A stretch of 64,000 nucleotides of DNA from Dipteronia dyeriana (taxonomy: Eukaryota > Streptophyta > Magnoliopsida > Sapindales > Sapindaceae), in the NCBI GenBank assembly GCA_032871835.1, contig CM065298.1, positions 95,851,891-95,915,890 on the forward strand, read 5' to 3'. Numbering within the stretch: position 1 is the stretch's first letter; every line of letters begins with the position of its first letter. Below, piece after piece: positions 22,690 through 34,161 of this stretch. The notes below the pieces were generated by a model, which saw only the letters and a list, made by a program, of their open reading frames with translations, did no database searches and was not told the DNA's origin. Made by a program: the position numbers and the translations under genes.

Positions 22690-25190
22690 AGACTGTTAAC
22701 GAGGGTGACGTTGATGAAGTGTACAGGGCATCCCGTCTTTCATTTCTGATACTCACCCGAGTGGCTTTGATACTGAGCTGAATGTGGTCGGGACAACTGA
22801 GATAGAAAAATACCGCTCCCGATTCGACTTGCCCAACTCAGTCACTTTGGTTCCTACGGGGGATAGAGCTGTATGGAATCCTCCCGAGGGCATGGTCGCG
22901 ATTTATGGATCCGTGTTTTGCTGGTGTCACACTTCCCCTTCAGCCTTTTATTGCCTGGTTTTTGGCTAAAGTAGAGATAGCCCCAGCTCAGTTGGCCCCG
23001 AATAGTTACAAAGTCTTGATGTGCATATGGCACATGTTCAGTCGAATGAACCTTTCGCCGCCTTCCCCGAATGAAATCAGGCATTTCTTTACGCTGAGGC
23101 AGGTTAGCAAAACGGGGACCTATTTTCTTGCATCTACTCCTTCGGACGGTTAGGTCCATAAAGAAGCAAAGGTGAATCGGGGGGGTCGATGCTTCTAATG
23201 ACAAAAAAAAGAAGGGCTTTATATAGGGATTCCCCACATCCAACAAGTTCTGGAAGAATAGTTGGTTTTTTGCTGGAGGAACTCTCGGGCTCGACGTCAC
23301 TGTTCGATCTGGGGATTCCAGAACGGTGCTGAGTGTTCCCCATTTCTTCTATTCCCCCGAAGTGTGGAACAAGAAAATAATTGATTATAGTGATTCTGAG
23401 TTGAAGAGGCTGACTCGGGCAGTTGTTCGTACTCTAGAGAAGAGGAGCAAGAGCTATCTTTTCAAAGAGGATGACTTGATAAAGCTCGGCTTCTTCAGAC
23501 AGGTTTCGGGCCATCGCAGGCGATGTAAGTAACCCGGCGCCCTTTCTGTTGTATTTCTCTGCTTTATATTTTATTTTCTAATATATTTTTTTTGAGTGTT
23601 CGATACGGACGTTGTCAGCGATCTTAAAGCTCGCCAGGTGAAGGCGATTCTACAAGCGAGTAGAAAGGAAGCTTCCCGTCAGGGCAATGAGGGTATTGCT
23701 TCACCCGAGCCTGATGTGGAAACTGATATTGCTGAGCAAATTCCCGAGTGCGTTGATCGGGGTGCTCAGCCTTCTACTCAGGATTTTGCTAGTCCAAGTG
23801 GCCAAGGTGAGCCAATTGACACCCAACTGCCTGAAAATAGGGAGAGGCAATATGAAGTTGCGGGTGAAGAGCCTGTTGAATGATTTGAAGCTGACGACGG
23901 TGGTAACGTCTTGACGGATCAAGTGCCTGCAGGTGCCGAATTCTTTGAGTCTTTTCGGGACGATTTGTAAGAAGATCCTGCTGTTGTTCTTAACTTCCAC
24001 CGTTCTCGGGGTAAGAAGCAAAAGGAAGTTAGTTCATCGTCTCTTCCACTCAAAGTTCCTCGGGTAGTCTCATTTATTGACTCCAGTGACGAAGACGTTG
24101 CGGATGAGATTACCCTGAGAGTTTACGTTGAAGCATCAGTAGATGCAGCCGCTTCAGAACCGAGTAGGGCTTCTTCTACCCCCGAAGTTGGAGATATGGG
24201 GGCCGAACCTTCGGGGGTTCCTTCTCCATCCTTAGAACGGAACAGGGCTTCTCCTGCCCCCGAGTTTGGAAATCTGGGAGCTGAACCTTCGGGGGTTCCT
24301 TTATTCCTTTCTCCCCAGGATATGCTACGGGAGATGTCCTCCGATCGGGCTTTTATCTGGGAGGACAGCTGGAACGATTTTAGAGATGGTTCACTGTCTG
24401 AAAGTCTCCAAAACGTTTTCAACGGTGCATCTTATGTAAGTTAAATCTGACTCGGTTAAATCTGACTCCTTTATTGTTCTGTTTCTGCCAGATTTCTAAA
24501 TATATCCCTTTACAGATGGTGGCTGAATTTACTGAGCTTATTCATACGCAGCAACATCAAGCCGGTCGAATAAGTCGTCTAGAGGCTCAGATGAAGGCGA
24601 GTGAGGAGGGTCGTGCTCGAGCCGAGAAAGCTTACCAGTAGGAGGTCGGTTCTGTACAAATATTTGCCAACCATTGTCTGGCGAAGCAGGTTGAAGCCGA
24701 GGACAAGGTATCTCTGGCAGAGGAGAAGGTTGTATCACTTCAAAATCTTCTATCTTCTGCTGAAGAATCCATGCTCAAGGCCGAGCAAGAGGCAGAGCAG
24801 GCGAAGTCGGCGTATAACCAAAAAATTGAAGATCTGGAGTGCCAAGTACTGACAGTTGAATCCCTTTCCCGAGAGGCCAGGTTGGAACTGGAAGTCCAAG
24901 AGGTTGATCATTTTAAAAGATCCCCTGCTTATGATGCCCTACTTCTTCAGGAATTTCAATGTGGGCTAGTTTCGGTCGGTGAGTTCTTCAAAGTTAAGAA
25001 TAGGGCGATCGAGAAGGCCAGTGCTAATTGGGAACTGTCAATCAAACACTATGTGGACCGGTCCTTGGAATCTCTTCGGATTCAGATGAAGGAATGGAGA
25101 GCCTACTGTCATAGTCAAGGCAAAGAGCCCTATCCTATGCATTTAGAGATTCCGTCCGAGCATTCTCTCTCGACCTTTTACACAAGTTAA
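22690..25190 (+). pseudogene. Antisense gene of the Tat element: 'putative gypsy type transposon' family, three exons
   Basis: Reads opposite to gag-pol. Exon 1 (about 22690-23524) holds IEKYRSRFDLP, then after a frameshift near 22900 FAGVTLPLQPFIAWFLAKVE and IAPAQLAPNSYKVL, then FWKNSWFFAGG. These fit the Pfam 'Putative gypsy type transposon' domain (PF04195, from memory). Intron 1 is 23525-23596 (GTAAGT...TTTGAG). Exon 2 (23597-24435) is acidic and Ser/Pro-rich with stops at 23881 and 23968. Intron 2 is 24436-24515 (GTAAGT...TTACAG). Exon 3 (24516-25190) is a coiled coil with one stop (TAG 24639). Both introns join the frame exactly (phases 1 and 0). Function is unknown. Confidence 0.8.
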
Positions 25191-25522
25191 GAGTCGGTTG
25201 AGGGTGCAGTCCCAGATGTCTGGGCAGTCTCGAGTGAAGATTACGGCCAGTGGACGGATGACACTGTCGACGATATCACTTGGCCGTCTAATGAGAGCAT
25301 GCTTCGTGAGTACGAGATGGTGCCAGATCCGAGTATTGGCAAAGGCTCGAAATCCTCGCAACCTTGATTTTGTAGAACTGTAGAAATTTCTGATTATTTT
25401 TTACTTGTACAGAACCATTCTTTGAACTGTAACCATTCTTTGAACTGTAACCATTCTTTGAGAAGCAATAAAATCTTATTTTATTCTGAATTGAATGGTC
25501 TTGATCTGTTCATTGCTGATAG

Positions 25523-25820
25523 TTGCCGAGTGCTGTATTAAACTGGCTGGTGTTCGGGTAACTTAATCGAGTATCTTATTAAGCCGGTTGTTACCCGAAT
25601 AACTTTAATTGCCAAGTATCTTATTAAACTAGCTTCTTCGATGTTCGGGTAACTTAACCGAGTATCTTATTAAACCGGTTGTTACCCGAATGACTTCAAT
25701 TGCCAAGTATCTTATTAAGCTGGCTTCTTCGATGTTTGGGTAACTTAACTTAGTATCTTATTAAACCGGTTGATACCCGAATGACTTCAATTTCCAAGTA
25801 TCTTATTAAACTTGCTCTTT
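25523..25820. repeat. 91-bp tandem repeat built of two 45-bp halves
   Basis: GTATCTTATTAAACCGGTT recurs at 25571, 25662 and 25753, a period of exactly 91. A related half-unit (AAGTATCTTATTAAACTAGC) lies about 45 bases into each. It sits between integrase and the antisense gene. Such arrays are known in Tat elements, and some have given rise to satellites. A separate short repeat of ACTGTAACCATTCTTTGA lies at 25415-25465. Confidence 0.9.
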
Positions 25821-26384
25821 ATTATTAACCGAGTCATCTTGAAACAGAAGTTTACACGTGTTTCATACCCGGTTGCTACCTGAACGTTACATCAAGGCTC
25901 ACCATGATCATATGTTCGAGTCCTTACGCAATACTAAGGACGTCTCCCTAGTTTTTATGTGCAAGGGTTTGCTGAATCGTTGAGCTCTTTTTTTAAAAAG
26001 TTGCTTTAACATAGCTACGCATTTCACCGAAATTTCTCCCGATAGCGTCCCGAGCATTTTTCCAGAGTCTGGTGCATCGGGTTTGCCTTTTTGCGAAGGT
26101 CATTTTGACCATGCTCGGCTGGCATGCTCCTACGAGCTTCTCTGCCCATTCGGGATTTGATGGTCTCGAGAATTCTATTTGCATGTTCTTATTATCATGC
26201 TTTTCTTCCATATGTTCTTATTATCATATGCTTTCTTTTGGGAATCCCGAGCTAGATGCTTTCCTTTCGGAAATTCCAAGTAATTTTATTTATTACTGCA
26301 AAAAATCGACAGATTTAAATTACAGTTTAATATTTATCCTACCAATATTGTCCTGACTAGAAAAAAGAATAAAATATTCAATAT

Positions 26385-26406
26385 AAATATATATATATAT
26401 ATATAT
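26385..26406. repeat. (AT)n microsatellite just after the gypsy pol stop
   Basis: A short AT run at the 3' edge of the integrase coding region. Confidence 0.85.
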
Positions 26407-26407
26407 T

Positions 26408-29400
26408 TTAAGGATAGAAAATCTTCAGATATTGGGCATTGCATGGTCGGGGTAACACCCCTCCATTAGGTCGAGCAATCCAATAAGCTCCATGGCCAGC
26501 TATCCCCTCGATCTTGTATGGAACTTCCCATTTGTCAGCCAGGGATCCTGCGGCTCTATTTTTTGTGTTCAATGACACCTTCCTGAGCACCAGGTCTCCT
26601 AGCTGGAATTTCCTGATCCGAACAGGAGAGTTGTAGTGGCGAGCACTCTTTGTTGATATGCTGTATTTCTTTTTCGGGACTTTTTCCTTTTTTCTTCTAG
26701 CTTATCTTAACTTTGTAGTAGCATATCAACATTCTATTCTTCATCGTATAGCCTGACCCGGGGGGACGCATACGATGTTTCTACGGGGATGACAGCTTAT
26801 GTTCCGAACTCTAAGGTGAACAGAGTTTCTCCTGTTGAAGTCCTTGCTGTCATCCGATATGCCCATAATACTTCAGGAAGCTTTTTAACCCAGCTGCCTT
26901 TTTTGTCATCTAACTTCGCTTTAATGATGTGCTTGATAATTTTATTTACTGCTTCTACTTGCCCGTTTGTTTGTGGATGAGTTGGTGTCGTATAGTAGTT
27001 AGCAATATGATATTTCTCGCACAACTGTCTGAACTTTTGGTTATCAAACTGAGTGCCATTGTCGGTGATTATAGTGTCCGGAACTCCAAACCTATAAAGT
27101 ATGTTTTTCTTTACAAAATTTGTGGTGTTGGCTTCTGTGATATGCACCAGCGCTTCAGCTTCTGCCCATTTTGTAAAATAATCGACAGCTACTATGGCGT
27201 GCTTTGCTCAACCCCCTGTCCCAGCTGGCATTGGCCCGATTAGGTATAGGCCCCATATGGCGAATGGCCATGGGGCAGTGAGGTTTCTGAGCTTTTCTGG
27301 GGGTTGTCGGATATTGTTGGCAATCCTTTGACAGGTATTGCAACTTTCTGACCACTGTTGTGCATCTGAGAAAAGTGTAGGCCAGTAATAGCCTTGCTTG
27401 AGTACCTTATGCGCCAGACTTCTACCCCCAGTGTGGTTCCCGAAAACTCCTCTGTGGATCTCTTGAAGTATTCGATGTGCATCTTCTTCCGGTACACATC
27501 TCTGGAGAGCTAGGGAAAACCCCCTTCTGTATAATTCTCCTCCGATCATGGTATACCTAACCGATCGATACCTTATGCGCTTTGCTAATACCGGATCTTC
27601 CGGGAGCACGCCTTCTTCCAGGAACCTTCTCAGCTGGACCATCTAACCGTCTTCCGGTGTTCGAATTTCTAAAATTTCCAAATGCTTAGGTTCAGCTGTA
27701 CTCGGTTTAAGGAGGTGTGCAACTAGAATGGTCTTTGGTCTGATTGAGGTTGTTGCTAACGCTAATTTAGACAATGCGTCAGCTTTTTCATTTTCTTCCC
27801 TAGGGATCTGAGCGATCTTGTATTCTTTAAATTTTTGGATGAGCTGTTTCTCGATGTCACGGCAGGCTATCATACCTTCATCTTTGGCCTAGTACTCGTC
27901 CATAACCTGGTTGACAACTACCTGTGAATCGCTGAATATCTCAACTTCATCTGCCCCGAGAGCTATGCAGACTTTGATTCCAGCTAACAATGCCTCGTAC
28001 TCGGTTTGATTATTGGTTGCTTTAAAATCAAATCTCATGGCACATTCAACATCATCTCCTTCTGGGGTGCAAACTACGATCTGTGCCCTGCTGCCATGAG
28101 TATTTGAAGAGCCATCAACATACAGATTCCATGGGAAACTCTTTTCCAAGAGTCTTTTTGCTTCCAGGTTTGTTTCTATGAATTCGGCTATGAAGTCTAC
28201 CACAACTTGTCCTTTGAGGGAGGTTCTAGGGACATAATGAATATCGAATTCACTTAGCTCGATTGCCCATTTGGTAAGTCTTCCTGATATTTCAGGTTTT
28301 TGTAAAATTTGTCTTAATGGGCAATTGGTGAGAACCTGGATTGTATGGGCCTGAAAATATGGTCTCGGCTTTTTTGCTGTTGAAACCAATGCTAAGGCCA
28401 TCTTCTCTGCCTGTGAGTATCTGGTCTCGGCCGGTACGAGTGCCTTGCTGGTATAATACACTGGTTTCTGCACTCCATCTTCTGTTATGACTAAGACTGA
28501 ACTTGCTACAAGCTCGGTTATTGACAGATACATCTGAAGTATTTCCCCTTTTTACGGTTTTGAGAGAATGGGAGCTTGTCCCAAGTACTCTTTTATTTTT
28601 AAGAATGCCTGCTCACACTCTTTATTCCACTCGATTCCTTTCCCATTTTTGATTATCTTGAAGAAAGGTGCGCACCTGTCTGTAGCCCTTGAGATGAATC
28701 TTCCCGAAGAGGCTAAACACCCTGTTAAGCGTTGTACCTCTTTCAATGTTTTAGGTGAGGTCATTTCTTGCAAAGCCTGGATCTTCTCGGGATTAACTTC
28801 GATTCCTCTTTGATGGACTTGAAAACCCAAGAATCTCCCCGAATAGACTCCGAATAAACATTTGTTCGGGTTTAATTTCATCTGGTATCTTCTCAGAACA
28901 TCAAATGTTTCTCAGAGGTCCCGGGCATGCTCATCTGCCGAGATGCTTTTAGTCAACATGTCATCAATGTACACTTCCATGTTCCTTCATATTTGCCGAG
29001 TGAAGATTTTTTTAACCAACCTTTGATACGTAGCACCTGCATTTTTTAAACCGAAGGGCATTACTGTGTAGCAATATAAACCCTGATCCGTTGTGAAAGC
29101 TGTTTTTTCTTCATCAGCTTTGTTCATCCGGATCTGATTGTATCCTGAGTAAGCGTCCATGAAGCTGAGCAATTCGTGACCTGCTGTGGCATCCACCAGC
29201 TGGTCTATCCTTGGAAGTGGGAAGCTATCCTTTGGACATGCCTTGTTTAGATCCGTGAAATCTACGCACATCCTCCATTGTCCATTTTTCTTCTGGACGA
29301 GGACTACGTTGGTGACCCACTGAGGGTAGCTGACTTCTCTGATTGATCCAGTTGCCAGTAGCTTTTCCACCTCTTGTTTGATTGCTTGACTTCTTTCAGG

Positions 29401-29740
29401 ATTGAACGATCTTCTCTTTTGTATAACCGATTTTGCATTCGGGCTACCTGCGAGGTGGTGGGATATTACTCGGGCATCTATTCCGATCATATCTTTGTTA
29501 CTCCAAGCGAATACATCTTTGTACTCTCTAAGCAGGTTGGTTAAGTCTTGCTTGACTTTTCCATCCAAGTTGGCCCCGATCTTGATTTTCTGGTCCAGTT
29601 TGTCTTCTTCAAGTACTATTTCAACCAATTCTGTTTTGTATTCATTCGAGCCCTCCCTTGGATCCAGTTCCAATGACAAGGATTCTTCACACTGATTTGG
29701 TTGCATTATGGTGCACATTTGTTCAGCATCATGCTTGTCT
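26408..29740 (-). pseudogene. Tat gypsy pol: RT, RNase H, archaeal RNase H, integrase
   Basis: One frame is readable from 29718 down to 26797, broken only by stops; one frameshift precedes the last block (26590-26408). RT has FMDAYSGYNQIRM and VMPFGLKNAGATYQRL, with YIDD at about 28960 between two stops. The first RNase H is degenerate (VYYTSKALVPAETRYSQAEK). A second, archaeal-type RNase H follows (LYVDGSSNTHGSRAQIV, NNQTEYEALLAGIK, DSQVVVNQV). Integrase has the HHCC finger (IHRGVFGNHTGG ... CNTC), ITDNGTQFDN and TNGQVEAVNK. The first catalytic Asp is Tyr (WGLYLIGP). It ends NAQYLKIFYP. Confidence 0.92.
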
Positions 29741-30480
29741 CTTTATACTGACAGGTTTGCTCTTCGGGCCATCTCTTGAGATCCCTTGACTATCCCAACC
29801 CCTTGTTCTGTTGGGAACTTGATCATTAATGCATAAATGGCCGTCACGGCCCTTGTTTTATTCAGGAATGGCCGGCCCAATAATGCATTATACGGCGATT
29901 GTCCAAGTCAACTACCACGAAGTTGAGCAGGACAGTCCTCTGGCATGGTGCCGTTTCGATCTTCAAGAGTAGTTTTACCGTCCCAAGTGATCTGACCTCT
30001 ATCCCCCCAAACCCTCTTAATGGAGTATGGAAAGGCTGTAAATCTTTTCGGTCTAGTCTCAGCTGGTCTTACACGGCCACGCTTAGGATGTCTGTTGAAC
30101 TCCCATTATCTATTAAAATTCTTCGGACTTTCCTATGGCCAATCCGGGCACTTATAACCAAAGAGCCATTAGGTCGAACATCGACGCCATAGGAATCTGC
30201 CTCTGTAAAGACTATTGGGTCCCATCTTTCCTTTACCCTTTTCGGGTCTGGCTCAACCGAGTTTACGTCAAAGTTATTCCTTGCTTCTATTGCTTCTCTG
30301 ATTTCCTGAGTTCGTTCTCGATTGCTTCTCCCAGTAGAGGGTCCTCCAAAAATTGTATGTATTACTTGATTGGCTTCGGGGCTGGTTCTTTGATTTTAAC
30401 CCGGGTTGTGATCAACCTTGACTTCTTTCTTAGTTTTTGATCTCTCATCTTTTTTCAAGATTACATCCTGTAGGTGCCTT
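29741..30480 (-). pseudogene. Tat gypsy protease region
   Basis: Reads on the minus strand as FTEADSYGVDVRPNGSLVI, VRRILIDNGSSTDIL and then, after a frameshift near 29893, YNALLGRPFLNKTRAVTAIY. The pattern matches retropepsin-like domains of Tat elements. The active-site triad is DNG, where DTG, DSG or DGG would be usual. It joins the RT frame at 29718. Confidence 0.85.
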
Positions 30481-32066
30481 TCCCAAATAAGAGTCTCTAT
30501 GTAATCTCTGAGCTAAAAACACTTTGAAGTCTCATGCCCAGTTTCTTTGTGAAACCTGCAATACTTGGTTGTATCTCTCCGGGCGAACTGTGATTGTCGC
30601 CACGGCTCTTGCACCATATTCTTCTCTTCCAAGATGGCTAAAATTTATTCTTGTTTTTTTCCGAAGAGGGGTGTAATTGGTATATCTGCCTCGGTATTTC
30701 TCTGTGGACCGTTCGGCGTTGAGCCTATTACCCCCATCCTTGTTTTTCTCCTTGTCGTTCCCTTTCCGTTTTTCCTTTTGATTCTGCCCTTTGGATTCGG
30801 TATTCTTCTGTTCGGGCTTTCCTCCATGCATATAGCTTCCTCCTGTAGCTAACTCTTCCTCCTCGGCCAGAGCGTATCCTCCTGCCATATCCATCATGTC
30901 AGCATACTTAGTCAGCCGTGCTCTTCTCAAATCAAAGGACAGTCGTCCATTCTGCAAATTATTGGTGAAAGCAGCAATAATTGCTTCATCATTAGCACTG
31001 CCAATTTCTGAACTGCTTGGTCGAACCGGCCCAAGTACTTTTTTAATGACTCATCTTTCCCTTGCTTTATTTGAGAGAGGTAGGCCACTGACTTCTTCCT
31101 GCGAACATTGCTCAGAAATTGCCTTGAGAAGCTTCTGCTCAGTTCGCTGAAATTTCTGATGCTCGCCGGGGGTAGTCTTCCGAACCATCTTGACCCTGTG
31201 TCCCCTAGTGTTTACGGAAAGTTGAGACACAATAGAGGGTCATTACGGGCATATTGACCCATGGCACTTTTATAGCGTCTAACGTGCTCCTTTGGATCTA
31301 TATCTTTTTTGAATTGCTCCACATGCGGCATCCTGAATCTTTCTGGGAAAGGGGTTCTCAAAATTTCCTTGGTGAATGGACTGTTAGAGTCATCGTCAGA
31401 TAGATCGTTATAGCCATAACGTTTGACCAATGCCTCCATCTGTCGCATGTTATTCTCAATTTCTCGAGTTAGGCTCTGGATTGTGACATCTCTGTCCCCC
31501 ATCGGACTTCCCCGACGGTTAAACCGTTGGGTTATCTTTATTCTTTCCTCAGACTCGTCACTCTGATGCCGGTCCTCTCGTGTGACTCCATGATGTCGTT
31601 TGCGATGGTGTTGATCACTGTCTTCTGATGATGACCGACCTCTGCGCCGGTTGTTTTTACGATGTCTGGCACGTACTGTTTGATTGTGGTCTAGCCTCTG
31701 GTGATGTTCCTCTTCAAGTGTTTTCTGTCCAGCCGGGTTGATTGGGGAAGAGTTCCTTCTGGTTTCTGGCATAGTTATTCCTGGCCCAACCACCATCGAA
31801 CGGAGCCTTGCGAGTGGAGGATTGGGAGTATATGCTCCTGCAGCCAGTAGATCAATCCCTTCCCTTGCTGCGTCCGTCACCAATTGCTGCAAGGCCTCTT
31901 GTAAACGCAGCAAAAGATCTCTGCTGGTTGAAGGAACTTGTTGGATCCCCGCCAGGTGTGCAGACTGGTTTTCTATGTTTACTGCAGGATCTTGTGACGT
32001 ATTACCAACATGGAAATCGCCTGGTGATTTTTGGCCATTCCCTGAACTACTTCTGCTTCCTACCAT
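30480..32066 (-). pseudogene. Tat gypsy gag
   Basis: The likely start is the ATG at 32066 (MVGSRSSSGNG), 47 bases inside the LTR. An Arg/Ser-rich N-terminus (about 31550-31750) precedes the Retrotrans_gag domain (PFPERFRMPHVEQFKK ... RRYKSAMGQYARNDPLL). A stop at 31212 and frameshifts break it. It continues as TGSRWFGRLPPASI, YLSQIKQGKDESLKKYLGRF, NGRLSFDLRRARLTKYADMM and a Lys/Asn-rich stretch. It ends in the zinc-knuckle variant YCRFHKETGHETSKC near 30520-30560, which is typical of Tat gag. Confidence 0.9.
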
Positions 32067-32094
32067 CGCTTTTAACAAGTTCGGAGGTTCGACC

Positions 32095-32112
32095 CCTCCT
32101 TCTAGCGCCAAT
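32095..32112 (-). other. Gypsy primer-binding site region
   Basis: On the minus strand ATTGGCGCTAGAAGGAGG follows the 5' LTR end directly. TGGCGC starts are common for gypsy primer sites, but I cannot assign the tRNA from sequence alone. Confidence 0.6.
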
Positions 32113-32989
32113 TGTTGACGTCGATTTCTGGATTAGGTCAGAAAAGCCAACAAGGATTGGATTTTGGCTATTAATTCAAAAAGAAAGAGATTCAGAGAGA
32201 GTAACGAAGACAAAAGTTTTACGTGGTAAAACTCCGATGATCAGAGAAACGTCCACGGGTGGTTGAAGGATCAACCAAGCCAAAATCCACTATGAAAATA
32301 TGATGTTTACAAGCTCTCGGTCTCTCTTTTTTCTCTCTGTATTTGCTATGATTGCTGTATGTTATATTGCCTATATCTTTTGGAGCCAGATTATGGGTCT
32401 ATTTATATACTTATAGAACCCTACCCTGCTTTGTACAAGTAATACAAGATATTTGTATTTAATTGTGATTTGGTTACTTGCTTGAGGTTGATTTGTCTTA
32501 TTTCCTGTTTCGGAATCTTTTACGGAAATCGAGTGGGATTCTAGTAGTGTAGTTCAATTTGGACTTGTTTCCTTATAAGAATGTAGTCTTCATAAAGAAA
32601 TCAAGTTATTTCCTGATTGGGGGACTCTTCTATCTTAAAGTTCCATTATTTAGGATTCCTTCCTGTTGGATATCTTCGCGTATTTAATGAATTAATCCGT
32701 GTGAAATAAGCACCAAGTTCTTACTCGAGTTGTATTTATTCCCGAGTAAGAATAATACCTGATGGTCCCGAGTAGCGCCGTTTGAGCCCGAGTGGAAGCG
32801 TTGTTTAACCAGTCCCGAGTGTTGTTAACTGATCCCGAGTAGGTTTCATTCTACATATACGTACTCGGGCTTTTCTTCTCTTTAATGATGTCTCGTAGGA
32901 TATTTCCTGAGTGCCCATTTGGGCATTTACCTGGCTATTTTCTCCTCCCTGTCAATAACGTGTATGCTTGGTAAAATTCACATGCAACA
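32113..32989 (-). repeat. Gypsy 5' LTR (877 bp)
   Basis: Starts TGTTGACGTCGATTTCTGG and ends CATGCAACA, followed by the target duplication GCATG. It is the partner of 21017-21892. Confidence 0.95.
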
Positions 32990-33020
32990 GCATGTAACAT
33001 TAAAATGGTCTGGCATGAAA

Positions 33021-33694
33021 CCTGGGAACAAAAATTGACAGTATATGGGTTTCACTCAAAATCAAAATCAAAATCAAAATCGTCCTCTTTTTCTTCAAAT
33101 TAAACTTGTTCATTCTTGTAAAACAACAAGTAGGAAATTGATACATACCTTCAACTACTTCAAGACAGAGTTGAATGCTAGGTTTCGGATCTAGATCTAC
33201 CTTCAGTAATGTGGTGACCGAAATTAGTTTAGAGACACGATTTACCTACAGAGACAAAAACCCACGAGTTTCAGAGCCGATTTGCAGACTCGGTTTAGAG
33301 AGAGAAGAAGCAAATCGGTTTTGAAAGAGAATAAGCAAATCAGTTTTGAGAGAGAGAGAACATGGTTTGAGAGAGAAGAACCCAATCTTTTTTGAGAGAA
33401 AGATGAAGACCGAAATCGGTTTAGAGAGAGAGATGAAGACCCAAATTGGATTACAAAGAGAGAGAGAGAGAGAGAGTGAGAAATCTGATTTTGAAAAAAA
33501 TTGAAGGTGAAGACACTGATAAGTGAAATTTTGGATGGGAAATATTGGGTCTAATAAAATAAAAGTGAGGGCATACTTGTCACTTCAAGGTTAAAGATGC
33601 TAACTATAGTTAAAAATAATTTTTTTGCTAAAAATTTTTTTTTGGCTACAAATAATAACTCAATAAATTTTTTGATCATTTCTTTCAATTCCCT

Positions 33695-33695
<1 letters not shown>
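33021..33695 (-). other. MULE-like element leader and right terminal inverted repeat
   Basis: On the minus strand this starts with the terminal repeat (33695 to about 33580). It runs through a CT-rich stretch (33500-33200, CTCTCTCTCTAAACCGATTT) that resembles a 5' leader, then AGTTGAAG/GTATGTATC near 33150, a good splice donor. Exon sequence after that is lost apart from the zinc-knuckle tail at 20270-20660. No coding region is seen here. Confidence 0.4.
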
Positions 33696-33731
<36 letters not shown>

Positions 33732-34156
33732 CTGTGTGTGTGTATATATAATATCAGGAAACAAAACACCCTAAACCTAATGTTAAGAGAGAGTGGTGCA
33801 GTAGGGAGAAGAAGAATATAAAAAAATTGATTTTTTTTTCTTTGGCTCAAGCTTGACCGAACTCAACAAAGGAGACAAAGTGTTGTCTTTTTCATCTCGG
33901 TAACCTCCATTCAAGAACTTTTGGAATCCGTTACGTGCCTATACACAATTGTCAGATTGCGGGTCATAGCTCGGAAGGCTTAGCGGTGAAGGATCGAAAA
34001 GAAACGAAGGAGAGATCTTCAAAGGTATGAAAACAAATCCCTCCTCACTTTCGTGTATACCAAAAAGGTCCAAGAAAAATTTTAAAACCTATGTTTCCGT
34101 TGTGTCGATTTTATGGAAATCACGACTCTTAGTTTTTTCAATCTTCCGGACCTTCA
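33696..34156 (+). other. Right part of the solo copia LTR
   Basis: Begins with a (CA)n(TA)n(TG)n tract (33694-33750) and ends GGACCTTCA before the GCTCA duplication. It fits the R/U5 side of the LTR begun at 15196. No ORF of interest. Confidence 0.55.
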
Positions 34157-34161
34157 GCTCA

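Larger units (their letters stand above)
21017..32989 (-). mobile_element. Complete Ty3/gypsy retrotransposon, Tat lineage (12.0 kb)
   Basis: Two LTRs (21017-21892 and 32113-32989) are flanked by the perfect 5-bp duplication GCATG (21012-21016 and 32990-32994). On the minus strand the order is gag, protease, RT, RNase H, a second archaeal-type RNase H, integrase, a tandem-repeat region, an antisense (plus-strand) gene, a polypurine tract and the 3' LTR. Dual RNase H, an antisense ORF and tandem repeats before the 3' LTR mark the Tat group (Retand, Ogre, Grande, RIRE2 relatives). I count about thirty LTR differences by eye, near 96% identity. Stops in pol and gag make it non-autonomous now. 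Confidence 0.95.
16720..33695 (-). mobile_element. MULE-like element, split by a gypsy retrotransposon
   Basis: The two ends are imperfect inverted repeats of 60 bases or more. Left: GGTGAATTCATAAAGAGCCA then TTATGAGTTTATTGTTTTTAGC. Right, on the minus strand: GGGAATTGAAAGAAATGATC then TTATTGAGTTATTATTTGTAGC. Between them are the C-terminal zinc knuckles of a MULE/FAR1-type transposase (minus strand, 20270-20660), a CT-rich leader with a splice donor at about 33150, and long minisatellites. Both ends abut TA-repeat DNA, so the target duplication is unreadable. Without the gypsy insertion it is about 5 kb, with the catalytic domain missing. Confidence 0.5.

Noticed and set aside
22854..23300. 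148-codon minus-strand ORF
   Set aside because: Shadow of the plus-strand antisense gene, whose codons give recognisable motifs and whose introns fit.
31738..32266. Plus-strand ORFs of 126 and 152 codons
   Set aside because: Shadows of the minus-strand gypsy gag and LTR.
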